A program made the translations under genes and the position numbers. Of a stretch of DNA of 25,571 nucleotides, positions 15,033-22,570 are shown one piece after another. The notes beneath the pieces were generated by a model, which saw only the letters and a program-made list of their open reading frames with translations, was not told where the DNA came from and did no database searches. The DNA is from an uncultured Blautia sp. (GTDB lineage: Bacteria > Bacillota > Clostridia > Lachnospirales > Lachnospiraceae): assembly GCA_900547615.1 (NCBI GenBank), contig URHH01000030.1, positions 1 to 25,571 on the forward strand. Reading direction: 5' to 3'. Every line of letters begins with the position of its first letter. Positions within the stretch are counted from its first letter, which is position 1.

Positions 15033-16562
15033 ATGAGAGATGCAGTGGAAGAAAAAAACAGGAATCATATGTGGAAAAATATAGGTTACTGCAGCGCAAG
15101 CCTTCTTCTTTCCACAGGAATTGCTCTGATTTTTGAAAGATGGGGGTTCAGCGATGCAAATCTGATCATGACGTATATCCTGGGAAACCTGATCGTGGCT
15201 CTTTTTACAGACGGATATATCTGGGGACTGATTTACAGTATTTTAGGTGTTCTTACCTTCAACTTCTTTTTTGCGTCTCCTGTTTTTACGTTTTCCGTTT
15301 ATAATCCAAACTATATCGTGACCTTTATCGTAATGTTTGCCACATTTATGATCTGCTCCATGCTCACGAAAAAGGTAAAGGATTATGCTTATCAGAATGC
15401 CAAGAAATCCTATCGCTCGGAACTTTTATTAAAGGCGAGCCGAAGCCTTCAGACAGCTTCCACCACCCAGGAGATTGCCCAGAAGATTGTGGAGCAGCTT
15501 GGCAGACTTCTTGAAAAAAACATCTACTGTTATCTTGGAGAGCCTGAGGAAGGAAGTATTCCCCTTTCCTACAGAAAAGAAAACGGAGAAGAAGCTCTTC
15601 AGGAGACAGATATGGCAGTTGTGAGATGGTGCTGGCAGCATCAGGAGGATGCCGGATTTTCCACGGAGACACTGGGAGAATCAAAGTATATGTTCCTTAC
15701 AGTAAAAAGCGATACGCGAATGTTTGCAGTTATTGCCATTGATATGGAGGGAGAACCCATCCGCACCTTTGAGCGGGGAATCGTGGGCACTTTGATTCAT
15801 GAATGTGCCTTTGCTATGGAAAAGGAGGAGCTTTTAAAGCAGCAGAGGGAGGCGGAGATTCGACTGGAAAAAGAGCAGTTAAGGGCAAATCTTCTCCGCT
15901 CGATCTCTCACGACCTTCGAAGTCCTCTTACGAGTATTTCAGGAAATGCGGAGAATCTCATAGGAAATGAGACAATCCTTTCGGCAGAGAAACGGCAGAA
16001 AATATACCATGATATATATAATGATTCCATGTGGCTTATTAATCTTGTGGAAAATCTTCTCTCAATTACAAGAATCGAAAACGGAAGCATGGAATTAAAT
16101 ATCCAGGGAGAAATCGCAGAGGAAGTGCTGGACGAGGCAGTGCGCCATGTAAACCGAAGAGGAAAACACCAGCATATCCGGGTAGAATGCGAGGAAATCC
16201 TTATCGTAAAAATGGACGTAAAGCTGATCCTTCAGGTTTTGATCAATCTTGTAGACAATGCGGTAAAATATACGCCGGAGGGAGGAGAAATTATCCTCCG
16301 GGCAGAAGAGGAAGCGGGGAAGGTTCTTTTTTCTGTAAGAGACAACGGAGAAGGACTTACAAAGGAGCAGAAAGAGAAAATTTTTGATATGTATTATACG
16401 GCAAATAATACGGTCAGCGACGGCAGAAGAGGCATGGGACTCGGACTTCCTCTCTGCCAGTCGATCATAGGTGCACACGGAAGCAGCATTAAGGTTTATG
16501 ACAATGAGCCATCGGGAACCGTATTTTGCTTTGCACTGGAACAGGAGGAGATTCGATTATGA
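15033..16562 (+). CDS. DUF4118 sensor histidine kinase, kinase half of the Kdp sensor
   Basis: The 509-residue membrane kinase has its own DUF4118 module (about residues 15-115, with FNFFFASPVFTF), a GAF-like domain (about 125-262), HisKA with His293 in SISHDLRSPL, and an ATPase domain with Asn409 in the N-box, DNGEG (437-441) and GMGLGL (467-472). It lacks the KdpD N-terminal and USP domains, which sit in the preceding gene. Its DUF4118-GAF part parallels that of the preceding protein (for example YRSELLLKASR against YRTELLLENSR), so it is a partial duplicate rather than a simple split. The ATG has ACGGAGGAAAA before it. It overlaps kdpE by ATGA. Confidence 0.93.
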   Translation: MRDAVEEKNRNHMWKNIGYCSASLLLSTGIALIFERWGFSDANLIMTYILGNLIVALFTDGYIWGLIYSILGVLTFNFFFASPVFTFSVYNPNYIVTFIVMFATFMICSMLTKKVKDYAYQNAKKSYRSELLLKASRSLQTASTTQEIAQKIVEQLGRLLEKNIYCYLGEPEEGSIPLSYRKENGEEALQETDMAVVRWCWQHQEDAGFSTETLGESKYMFLTVKSDTRMFAVIAIDMEGEPIRTFERGIVGTLIHECAFAMEKEELLKQQREAEIRLEKEQLRANLLRSISHDLRSPLTSISGNAENLIGNETILSAEKRQKIYHDIYNDSMWLINLVENLLSITRIENGSMELNIQGEIAEEVLDEAVRHVNRRGKHQHIRVECEEILIVKMDVKLILQVLINLVDNAVKYTPEGGEIILRAEEEAGKVLFSVRDNGEGLTKEQKEKIFDMYYTANNTVSDGRRGMGLGLPLCQSIIGAHGSSIKVYDNEPSGTVFCFALEQEEIRL

Positions 16563-17272
16563 TAAAAGGCGGCAAGCCGGTAGTTCTAGTTGTGGAAGAT
16601 GATGAGCCGATCCGCAACCTGATCACCACAACTCTGGAAATGGAGAAGTATAAATTTGATACGGCACAGAACGGCTCTCAGGCAATTATGCTGGCAGCGG
16701 CCAACAATCCCGATATTATTCTTATGGATCTTGGGCTTCCCGATATGGACGGGATTGAGGTGATCCGGAAAATCCGTTCCTGGTCGGTCGCGCCCATTAT
16801 CGTCATCAGCGCAAGAAGCGACGAAAAAGATAAGGTAGCGGCGCTTGACGTGGGGGCGGACGATTATCTCACAAAGCCTTTCAGTGTGGCAGAGCTGTCT
16901 GCAAGACTTCGGGCGACCATTCGCCGCGTGCAGTATATTATGCGGGAAGATAACACAAACGAAAGCGTTTTTAAAAACGGAGGGCTGGAAATCGATTACA
17001 GCGCGGCAGTTGTAAAGCTTGATGGGGAGGAGCTCCATCTTATGCCCCTGGAGTACAGTCTTCTCTGCCTTCTTGCCCGGAATGTGGGCAAGGTCCTGAC
17101 GTATCAGTTTATTCTGGAAAAAGTATGGCAGAACGGGCTGAGAAGCGATATTTCTTCCCTTCGCGTATACATGACTTCTCTTCGGAAAAAACTGGAGAAG
17201 GATAAGGAAAAGCCGGCGTATATTCAGACACATATTGGAATCGGGTACAGAATGCTGAGTGTGGAAGATTAA
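16559..17272 (+). CDS. kdpE: Response regulator KdpE
   Basis: The 237-residue OmpR-class regulator has a receiver domain with EDD (13-15), phospho-acceptor Asp57 (LMDLGLPD), Ser84 and Lys106 (LTKPF), and a C-terminal winged helix (about residues 135-232). The ATG at 16559 overlaps the kinase stop, which fixes the start; an in-frame ATG at 16526 lies inside the kinase gene with no reason to prefer it. As the last gene of the kdp operon it should activate the promoter near 8131-8197. The stop is 4 bases from that of the convergent LysR gene, and I see no good terminator there. Confidence 0.94.
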   Translation: MIKGGKPVVLVVEDDEPIRNLITTTLEMEKYKFDTAQNGSQAIMLAAANNPDIILMDLGLPDMDGIEVIRKIRSWSVAPIIVISARSDEKDKVAALDVGADDYLTKPFSVAELSARLRATIRRVQYIMREDNTNESVFKNGGLEIDYSAAVVKLDGEELHLMPLEYSLLCLLARNVGKVLTYQFILEKVWQNGLRSDISSLRVYMTSLRKKLEKDKEKPAYIQTHIGIGYRMLSVED

Positions 17273-17276
17273 AAAA

Positions 17277-18218
17277 TTATATCTTTTCCTGTGCCATGCG
17301 GAGAAATTCTTCCATTGCTCTTGTCAGATACCGCCCTTTTTTCCAGTAAAAATAAATGCTTCTGTGGCTGTACTGCCCGGACAGCTTATAAAAAATCACA
17401 TTGTTGTGATAGGGAACGCGGGAAATCAGAGTATCACTGATAAAAGAGATCCCCATTCCCGAACATGTTATATTATAGGAAGTCATCTGCTGGTCCAGTT
17501 CAAAGAGAATTTTCGGAGTCAGATGGTTTTCCCTGAAAATCCCCATTCCCTTCTTTCTTGTGTCGTTTTCCGGCTTTAAGATAATGAAAGGCTCCGATTC
17601 AAAATATTCCAGGGGAACCGGGGGGATTTCCGGTTTTAAAAAACTTTTGTCCCGGATTTGTTCCGGCAGAATCTGAAATGCGGAAAGACTGCTGTTCACA
17701 GAAAAAAAAGCAGGCACTGCAAGAAGAAGATGTTCCTCCTGGTAGATGCAGGAGGAAAAATTTTCTTCCTGGATAATTCCGTTATCGAGCATCAGATCAA
17801 TTTTTCCATTCTGTAAAAGAGCGGCAAGCTCTGTCGTATTTTCTTCTTTTAATTTCAGCTTTACAAGAGGATATTCTCTGGAAAATTCCGCCATAAGAGG
17901 GGGAAGGACCCAGGAGGAAAAAAGGCTGCTTCCTCCAAGTGTAAGATTTCCCGTCTGAAGTCCGCCCCAGTCGTTGATGTATTCTGTAAAATCACTTTCT
18001 ACAGACATAAGTTTTTCCACTGTGCGGATATACTGTACTCCCGGCTCTGTAAGCTGGAGCGGTTTGGTACTTCTGTCAAAAACAGGGTAGCCGATTTTTT
18101 CCTCGATTCTTTTTACGGTAGCGCTTAAAGAAGGCTGTGAAATAAAGAGACTTTTGGCTGCTTTGGAAAAGCTGCCCTCCTTGTAAACTGCATATATGTA
18201 GTGCATTCCCTGAAACAT
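17277..18218 (-). CDS. LysR-family transcriptional regulator
   Basis: The protein is about 313 residues, with an N-terminal winged helix-turn-helix (about residues 1-60, with EGSFSKAAKSLFISQPSLSA, the LysR signature) and a C-terminal two-lobed effector domain. The frame also has an ATG at 18230, but the only good ribosome-binding site, GGAGG at 18228-18224, includes part of that ATG and sits 5 bases before the ATG at 18218, so 18218 is the likely start. It is divergent from aspA, the usual LysR arrangement, and therefore probably regulates aspA. The effector is unknown; aspartate or fumarate is a guess from context. Confidence 0.9.
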   Translation of the reverse strand: MFQGMHYIYAVYKEGSFSKAAKSLFISQPSLSATVKRIEEKIGYPVFDRSTKPLQLTEPGVQYIRTVEKLMSVESDFTEYINDWGGLQTGNLTLGGSSLFSSWVLPPLMAEFSREYPLVKLKLKEENTTELAALLQNGKIDLMLDNGIIQEENFSSCIYQEEHLLLAVPAFFSVNSSLSAFQILPEQIRDKSFLKPEIPPVPLEYFESEPFIILKPENDTRKKGMGIFRENHLTPKILFELDQQMTSYNITCSGMGISFISDTLISRVPYHNNVIFYKLSGQYSHRSIYFYWKKGRYLTRAMEEFLRMAQEKI

Positions 18219-18267
18219 GAGATCCTCCATAATTTTAAAGTTATACTATTTATATTTTAATATGTAT

Positions 18268-18296
18268 TTGATTATATTGTACCGGTTCCCTATAAT
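18268..18296 (+). promoter_or_regulatory. aspA promoter
   Basis: TTGATT (18268-18273), a 17-bp spacer and TATAAT (18291-18296) give a strong promoter starting transcription near 18303. The A/T-rich 18240-18268 stretch just upstream is where a LysR protein would bind, but I find no clear T-N11-A palindrome. A minus-strand TATAAT at 18276-18271 overlaps the -35 box and might belong to the LysR gene. Confidence 0.78.
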
Positions 18297-18314
18297 AAGG
18301 TCAAGATAAAAAAC

Positions 18315-18329
18315 GTACATATGATGTAC
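18315..18329. promoter_or_regulatory. Inverted repeat in the aspA leader
   Basis: GTACAT (18315-18320) and ATGTAC (18324-18329) are perfect inverted arms around ATG. They lie between the predicted transcription start and the GGGAGG ribosome-binding site at 18331-18336, so this could be a repressor site or a small leader hairpin near the ribosome site. Confidence 0.4.
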
Positions 18330-18343
18330 TTGGGAGGATAATC

Positions 18344-19777
18344 ATGAAAGAAACACTTGCAGATTTTCGCGTAGAAAAAGATTCCATCGGAACAAAGGAC
18401 GTTCCGGAAAACGTTTATTATGGAGTACAGTCTTTGCGTGCAGCAGAGAATTTTCATATCACCGGATTAAATATGCACCCGGAAATCATCAACAGTCTTG
18501 CATACATTAAAAAAGCGGCTGCGATCACAAACTGTGAGGTGGGAATCCTGGACAAATCTATTGCAACTGCCATTGTTTCTGCCTGTGACGAGATTCTGGC
18601 AGGAAAGCTTCACGAGGACTTTATTGTAGACCCGATTCAGGGCGGCGCAGGAACTTCTGTGAACATGAACGCAAACGAGGTTATTGCAAACCGTGCCATT
18701 GAGATTCTGGGAGGACAGAAAGGAGATTACTCCATTGTCAATCCAAACGACCATGTAAACTGCGGTCAGTCCACAAATGACGTAATCCCGACAGCAGGAA
18801 AAATGACGTCTCTCCGTCTTCTTAAAAACCTGAAAACAGAGCTTCTCCGTCTTCATAAGGCCCTCTGCGAAAAGGCAGACGAGTTTGACGGAATCCTGAA
18901 AATGGGACGTACACAGATGCAGGACGCAGTTCCCATTCGTCTGGGCCAGGAATTTAAGGCATATTCCGTTGCCGTTATGCGCGACATTCACCGTATGGAC
19001 AAGGCGATGGACGAGATGCGCTGCCTGAATATGGGCGGAACAGCGATCGGAACAGGCATCAATGCAGACGAAGCGTATTTAAAAAGAATCGTCCCGAACT
19101 TAAACGAGGTTTCCGCTATGGATTTTGTCCAGGCATTTGATTTAATTGACGCAACACAGAATCTTGACCCGTTTGTAGCTGTTTCCGGAGCAGTAAAAGC
19201 CTGTGCCGTTACTCTGTCAAAAATCGCAAACGACCTTCGTCTCATGTCATCAGGACCAAGAGCCGGATTCCACGAAATCAATCTTCCGGCAAAGCAGAAC
19301 GGCTCTTCCATTATGCCGGGTAAAGTGAATCCTGTTATCCCGGAGGTAGTAAACCAGGTTGCCTTCTATGTGATCGGAAACGATATGACAATTACAATGG
19401 CAGCAGAGGCAGGACAGCTTGAACTGAACGCATTTGAGCCGATCATCTTCTACTGTATGTTCCAGTCTATCGACACACTGGCATACGCAGTACAGACTTT
19501 CGTGGACAACTGTATTGAGGGAATCACAGCAAACGAGACAAGATGCCGTTATCTCGTAGAAAACAGCGTGGGAATCATTACTGCAATCTGCCCTCATATT
19601 GGATACCAGAAAGCAGCGGATGTTGCGAAAAAAGCAATTCAGACAGGAGAATCTGTCCGTACCCTTATTTTACAGGAAGGTCTTCTTGAAGAAGAAGAGC
19701 TTGATTGTATCTTAAATCCCGCGAATATGACGGAACCTGGAATTTCAGGAAAAGAGCTTATGAAGAAAAATATATAA
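18344..19777 (+). CDS. aspA: Aspartate ammonia-lyase (aspartase)
   Basis: The 477-residue cytoplasmic enzyme belongs to the aspartase/fumarase superfamily and converts L-aspartate to fumarate and ammonia. The three superfamily motifs are present: GTSVNMNANE (103-112), GQSTNDVIPT (141-150) and the flexible catalytic SS-loop GSSIMPGKVNP (320-330) with the base Ser321 or Ser322. The length is normal. Aspartase is favoured over class II fumarase by the N-terminal RVEKDSIGTKDVPENVYYGVQ and the overall pattern, and by the divergent LysR neighbour. GGGAGG lies before the ATG. In an anaerobe it can feed fumarate to reduction or supply ammonia. A hairpin terminator follows 19 bases after the stop. Confidence 0.95.
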   Translation: MKETLADFRVEKDSIGTKDVPENVYYGVQSLRAAENFHITGLNMHPEIINSLAYIKKAAAITNCEVGILDKSIATAIVSACDEILAGKLHEDFIVDPIQGGAGTSVNMNANEVIANRAIEILGGQKGDYSIVNPNDHVNCGQSTNDVIPTAGKMTSLRLLKNLKTELLRLHKALCEKADEFDGILKMGRTQMQDAVPIRLGQEFKAYSVAVMRDIHRMDKAMDEMRCLNMGGTAIGTGINADEAYLKRIVPNLNEVSAMDFVQAFDLIDATQNLDPFVAVSGAVKACAVTLSKIANDLRLMSSGPRAGFHEINLPAKQNGSSIMPGKVNPVIPEVVNQVAFYVIGNDMTITMAAEAGQLELNAFEPIIFYCMFQSIDTLAYAVQTFVDNCIEGITANETRCRYLVENSVGIITAICPHIGYQKAADVAKKAIQTGESVRTLILQEGLLEEEELDCILNPANMTEPGISGKELMKKNI

Positions 19778-19787
19778 GAAAATCATT

Positions 19788-19832
19788 TATAACAGCAGGC
19801 AGCTTTGGGAAACCGAAGCTGCCTGTTTAAGA
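19788..19832. repeat. Left copy of a hairpin repeat, also the aspA terminator
   Basis: CAGGCAGCTT (19796-19805) pairs with AAGCTGCCTG (19816-19825). The stem continues inward through a T-G wobble and two G-C pairs to a GAAA loop, with a short T-run (TTT) after. The 26-base hairpin core (19798-19823) matches the right copy (20633-20658) at 24 of 26 positions. Flanks TATAA-YAG and AAGA are also shared. Confidence 0.8.
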
Positions 19833-19876
19833 TTTCATATAAGCGAGTGAGGATACAGGATAAAAATTTAAGATAG

Positions 19877-19912
19877 AAATAATGATGATTTAACTATAAA
19901 TTTTCATTATTT
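19877..19912. promoter_or_regulatory. Inverted repeat upstream of the toxin-antitoxin promoter
   Basis: AAATAATGA (19877-19885) and TCATTATTT (19904-19912) are perfect 9-bp inverted arms separated by 18 bases and end 4 bases before the -35 box. They could be the binding site for the antitoxin, which usually represses its own operon. The A/T-rich context makes chance occurrence possible. Confidence 0.4.
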
Positions 19913-19916
19913 TAAG

Positions 19917-19945
19917 TTGATGTTTTAGTTGTATCTGAGTATAAT
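19917..19945 (+). promoter_or_regulatory. Toxin-antitoxin promoter
   Basis: TTGATG (19917-19922), a 17-bp spacer and TATAAT (19940-19945) lie 28 bases before the antitoxin start codon. Confidence 0.8.
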
Positions 19946-19973
19946 AAAAGTAAAAGACAAGGAGGTGTGACCG

Positions 19974-20288
19974 ATGGCAAATATTATGGATTGTCTTGTG
20001 CCGATTTCATTATTTAACAAAGGACAGGCAACAAAAATTTTTAATCGGCTCAGAGAAACAAAAGAATTGTTTGTACTGAAGAATAATCAGCCTTCCGCTG
20101 TTATTTTATCTCCGGAAGAATACACCAGACTCACGGAAATAGAAGAAAATTATATGTTGTTATTAGAGGCAACAAACAGACTGGAAGAAAATGGAACAAA
20201 ACCTGCCGTACCGATGGAATCAGTTATGGCAGATCTGGGAATCAGCGAGAAAGACCTTGAAGGAGCGGAGGAAGTGGAGATAGAATGA
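19974..20288 (+). CDS. Phd/YefM-family antitoxin
   Basis: The 104-residue protein has the N-terminal Phd/YefM DNA-binding fold (about residues 5-60: VPISLFNKGQATKIFNRLRE, then FVLKNNQPSAVILSPEEYTRL) and an acidic C-terminal tail (LGISEKDLEGAEEVEIE) that would wrap the toxin. It is slightly longer than a standard Phd protein. GGAGGTG precedes the ATG. Its stop overlaps the toxin start by ATGA, the standard type II order of antitoxin then toxin. It is expected to neutralise the toxin by binding and to repress the operon together with it. Confidence 0.88.
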   Translation: MANIMDCLVPISLFNKGQATKIFNRLRETKELFVLKNNQPSAVILSPEEYTRLTEIEENYMLLLEATNRLEENGTKPAVPMESVMADLGISEKDLEGAEEVEIE

Positions 20289-20614
20289 GCTGGAGTGTAG
20301 AATTTTTGGAAGAAGCAAAAAAAGATATACAAAAGCTGGAGCGTTCTGCTACGATTCAAGTCTTAAAAGGAATTCAGAAAGTAAGTCAAAATCCACTTCC
20401 TGTTCAGGAAGGTGGATACGGAAAACCGTTGGGAAATAAGAACGGTGTGAATCTTACAAAACTTTTAAAAATTAAATTTCGTGATTTGGGAATTCGAGTA
20501 GTATATAAGATAGAACGAATGGAAGATGTCATGAAAATCATAGTTATTTCTGCAAGGACAGATGAGCAGGTTTATCGCGAGGCTGCCAGGCAGAGACAAA
20601 AATATGAATTATGA
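20285..20614 (+). CDS. RelE/ParE-family toxin
   Basis: The 109-residue protein starts MSWSVEFLEEAKKDIQKL and contains the RelE/ParE fold elements: the N-terminal strand-helix pair, the central RDLGIRVVYKIERMEDVMKI strands and VISARTDEQVYREAA near the end. RelE members cleave ribosome-bound mRNA and ParE members poison gyrase; the sequence alone does not decide between them, though the Arg-rich core strand LGIRVVYKI favours the RelE side. The gene overlaps the antitoxin by 4 bases. The pair is bracketed by two near-identical hairpins. Confidence 0.88.
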   Translation: MSWSVEFLEEAKKDIQKLERSATIQVLKGIQKVSQNPLPVQEGGYGKPLGNKNGVNLTKLLKIKFRDLGIRVVYKIERMEDVMKIIVISARTDEQVYREAARQRQKYEL

Positions 20615-20623
20615 ATACTGAGA

Positions 20624-20666
20624 TATAATAGAGGCAGCTTTGGGAGACCAAAGCTGCCTTTCAAGA
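20624..20666. repeat. Right copy of the hairpin repeat, terminator of the toxin-antitoxin pair
   Basis: AGGCAGCTTTGG (20632-20643) pairs perfectly with CCAAAGCTGCCT (20648-20659) around a GAGA tetraloop, followed by TTT-rich sequence. It lies 10 bases after the toxin stop and is a near-copy of 19788-19832. Confidence 0.85.
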
Positions 20667-20689
20667 CAGCGGGGAGTATATTAAAAGGT

Positions 20690-20717
20690 TTTATTTGCAT
20701 ATATAATCGTGTATAAT
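20690..20717 (+). promoter_or_regulatory. Promoter of the BceRS-like operon
   Basis: TATAAT lies at 20712-20717 with a weak -35 (TTTATT, 20690-20695) 16 bp upstream. A second overlapping TATAAT is at 20702-20707. Regulation cannot be read from the sequence. Confidence 0.55.
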
Positions 20718-20762
20718 AGAAAACAAAAAAGCAATTTTAAGAGAAATAAAAGGAATCGAAAT

Positions 20763-21425
20763 ATGAAAATCATCATCATCGAAGACGAGATAACCATAAG
20801 AAACGAGCTGCAGATCCTTCTTGAAAACGCAGGATATGAAACATTTGCGCCCGAAAGTTTTTCAGATATTACAGAGCAGATTATAAAAGAAGAACCCGAC
20901 TTGATTCTTCTCGATGTAAACCTTCCGGGAATTTCCGGTTTTGACATATGTAGTCAGATTCGGGGAAAAACAGAAGTTCCGGTGATCTTTCTTACAAGCA
21001 GGACAGATTCTATGGACGAGCTTACCGGAATTTTAAGAGGAGCAGACGATTATATTACAAAACCGTATCAGGTTCCCATTCTTCTTGCAAGAATCGCTGC
21101 CGTTTTAAAGCGCACAAAAGGAATAAGAGAAACTACAGTTTTTACAAGAAAAGAGGTAACGCTTGATATTTCAAAATGCTGTCTCTTTTACAGAGAAAAA
21201 AGCGTGGAGCTTACAAAAAATGAGATGAAAATTCTTCATATGCTGTTTCAAAACAGCGGAAACTATGTGGGAAGAATGGATTTAATTGAGTACCTGTGGG
21301 AGAATCAGATTTTTATTGATGATAACACCCTGAGCGTACATATCACAAGGATCCGTGAAAAATTAAAAACTCTCGGAGTCTCTGATTTTATAGAAACAAA
21401 GAGAGGAGTAGGATATAAAATATGA
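20763..21425 (+). CDS. BceR-like response regulator
   Basis: The 220-residue OmpR-class protein has a receiver domain with acidic residues EDE (7-9), phospho-acceptor Asp51 (LLDVNLPG), Thr78 and Lys100 (ITKPY), and a C-terminal winged helix (about residues 125-218). The NLPG instead of LPD after the Asp and the paired intramembrane-sensing kinase place it in the BceR group. The ATG at 20763 is chosen over an upstream in-frame ATG (20709) because AAAGG precedes it and because it begins directly at the receiver domain (MKIIIIEDE). It overlaps the kinase gene by ATGA. It is expected to activate the ABC transporter operon just downstream. Confidence 0.92.
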   Translation: MKIIIIEDEITIRNELQILLENAGYETFAPESFSDITEQIIKEEPDLILLDVNLPGISGFDICSQIRGKTEVPVIFLTSRTDSMDELTGILRGADDYITKPYQVPILLARIAAVLKRTKGIRETTVFTRKEVTLDISKCCLFYREKSVELTKNEMKILHMLFQNSGNYVGRMDLIEYLWENQIFIDDNTLSVHITRIREKLKTLGVSDFIETKRGVGYKI

Positions 21426-22456
21426 GATTCGGGGAATTTTTAAAAGACAGGATTCTGATGCTGGTGCTGCAGGGTGTCTGTATGGTCGGGCTGTATGGCT
21501 TTCTTCGTTTTACCGGATACAGCAGGGGAAATGGTATGCTTATTCTGATTGTATGGATTCTGATCCTGGGTGTTTACCTTTTTATTTCCTATGTGGGCAG
21601 AAATCGTTATTTTAAGGAGATGAAAGCCATTCTGAAACATACAGATAAACGGTATCTTCTGGGCGAACTGATGCCGGATTCCTGGCGTCAGGAAGACAAA
21701 ATATACAGAGAATTAATCCGGAAATCCAACAAGTCGGTAATAGAGGAGATCAGACAGGTTCAGGAGCGGCAGGAAGAATATAAGGAATATATCGAAAGCT
21801 GGGTACATGAAATCAAAGCGCCCATTACAGGGATTTCTCTTATCTGTGAAAATGGAAGAAATCACGAAAATTTTGCTGGCAGAAGCTTTCGAAAGATTAT
21901 TACTGAGAATCAGAAAATTGAAAATTATGTGGATATGGTTCTTTATTATGCACGTTCGGAAAATGTTTACAAGGACTATATGATCCAGAAAATCCATTTA
22001 AAAGAAGCGGTCTTTGAGGTTCTGGAAAAGAACCGTTTTCTTCTCATTGAGAATGGCATACGGGCGGAAGTAGTCTGTGAGGATTTCGCTTATACAGACA
22101 GAAAATGGCTTGTTTTTATTTTGAATCAGATGGTTTTAAACAGTGTGAAATATAAAAATGAGGAAGCTCCTGTATTTCGTATTTTTTCTGAGAAAAGAAA
22201 AAATGGGACGGCGCTTGTTCTTTCGGATAATGGAACAGGGATAAAAAAAGAAGAGCTTTCCAGAATTTTTGAAAAAGGATTTACAGGTACAAACGGACGT
22301 ACCCATGAACGCTCTACGGGAATGGGGCTTTATCTCTGTAAGAAACTTTGTAAGAGGCTTAGAATAGGAATTTCCGCATCTTCCATATACGGACAGGGAA
22401 CGGAAATCTGTCTGGAATTTCCAATCAGCACATATATTGCAAGAGAGGACGCTTAA
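21422..22456 (+). CDS. BceS-like intramembrane-sensing histidine kinase
   Basis: The 344-residue kinase has two N-terminal membrane helices (about residues 11-31 and 37-58) with almost no extracellular loop, the hallmark of intramembrane-sensing kinases. The phospho-acceptor His129 lies in the characteristic WVHEIKAPITGISL motif, with the N-box NQMVLNSVKY, DNGTG and the TGMGLYLCKKLCKRL segment following. Such kinases do not see the antibiotic themselves; they read the activity of the BceAB-type transporter. The transporter genes follow 114 bases downstream, supporting one functional module. Confidence 0.92.
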   Translation: MRFGEFLKDRILMLVLQGVCMVGLYGFLRFTGYSRGNGMLILIVWILILGVYLFISYVGRNRYFKEMKAILKHTDKRYLLGELMPDSWRQEDKIYRELIRKSNKSVIEEIRQVQERQEEYKEYIESWVHEIKAPITGISLICENGRNHENFAGRSFRKIITENQKIENYVDMVLYYARSENVYKDYMIQKIHLKEAVFEVLEKNRFLLIENGIRAEVVCEDFAYTDRKWLVFILNQMVLNSVKYKNEEAPVFRIFSEKRKNGTALVLSDNGTGIKKEELSRIFEKGFTGTNGRTHERSTGMGLYLCKKLCKRLRIGISASSIYGQGTEICLEFPISTYIAREDA

Positions 22457-22490
22457 GGTTATCTTTCAAAAACGTAAGATAACTTTAAGC
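22451..22490. promoter_or_regulatory. Large inverted repeat between the kinase and transporter genes
   Basis: Two 15-base arms (22451-22465 and 22476-22490) are complementary except one G-T pair. GTTATCTT at 22458-22465 faces AAGATAAC at 22476-22483, and GCTTAA faces TTAAGC. A T-rich stretch (TATTTTTATA) follows. It may be a terminator after the kinase gene, the regulator-binding site of the transporter promoter, or both. It starts 3 bases before the kinase stop codon. Confidence 0.6.
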
Positions 22491-22570
22491 TATTTTTATA
22501 CAACAAAGAGAAAATACTGCTAAAATAAAAGATGTAAAAACACAGGGACAGACAAAACAGGAGGACAGAT

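Noticed and set aside
16586..17233. Minus-strand frame of 215 codons inside kdpE
   Set aside because: It is antisense to a well-supported response regulator; similar shadows occur opposite the other regulator genes.
17260..17290. Hairpin between kdpE and the LysR gene as a shared terminator
   Set aside because: GGAAGAT and ATCTTTTCC pair only partly around an A/T loop with no clean T-run; too weak to call.
19788..20666. Insertion sequence or transposon around the toxin-antitoxin pair
   Set aside because: The flanking repeats are hairpins in direct orientation with no transposase, no terminal inverted repeats and no target duplication that I can see.
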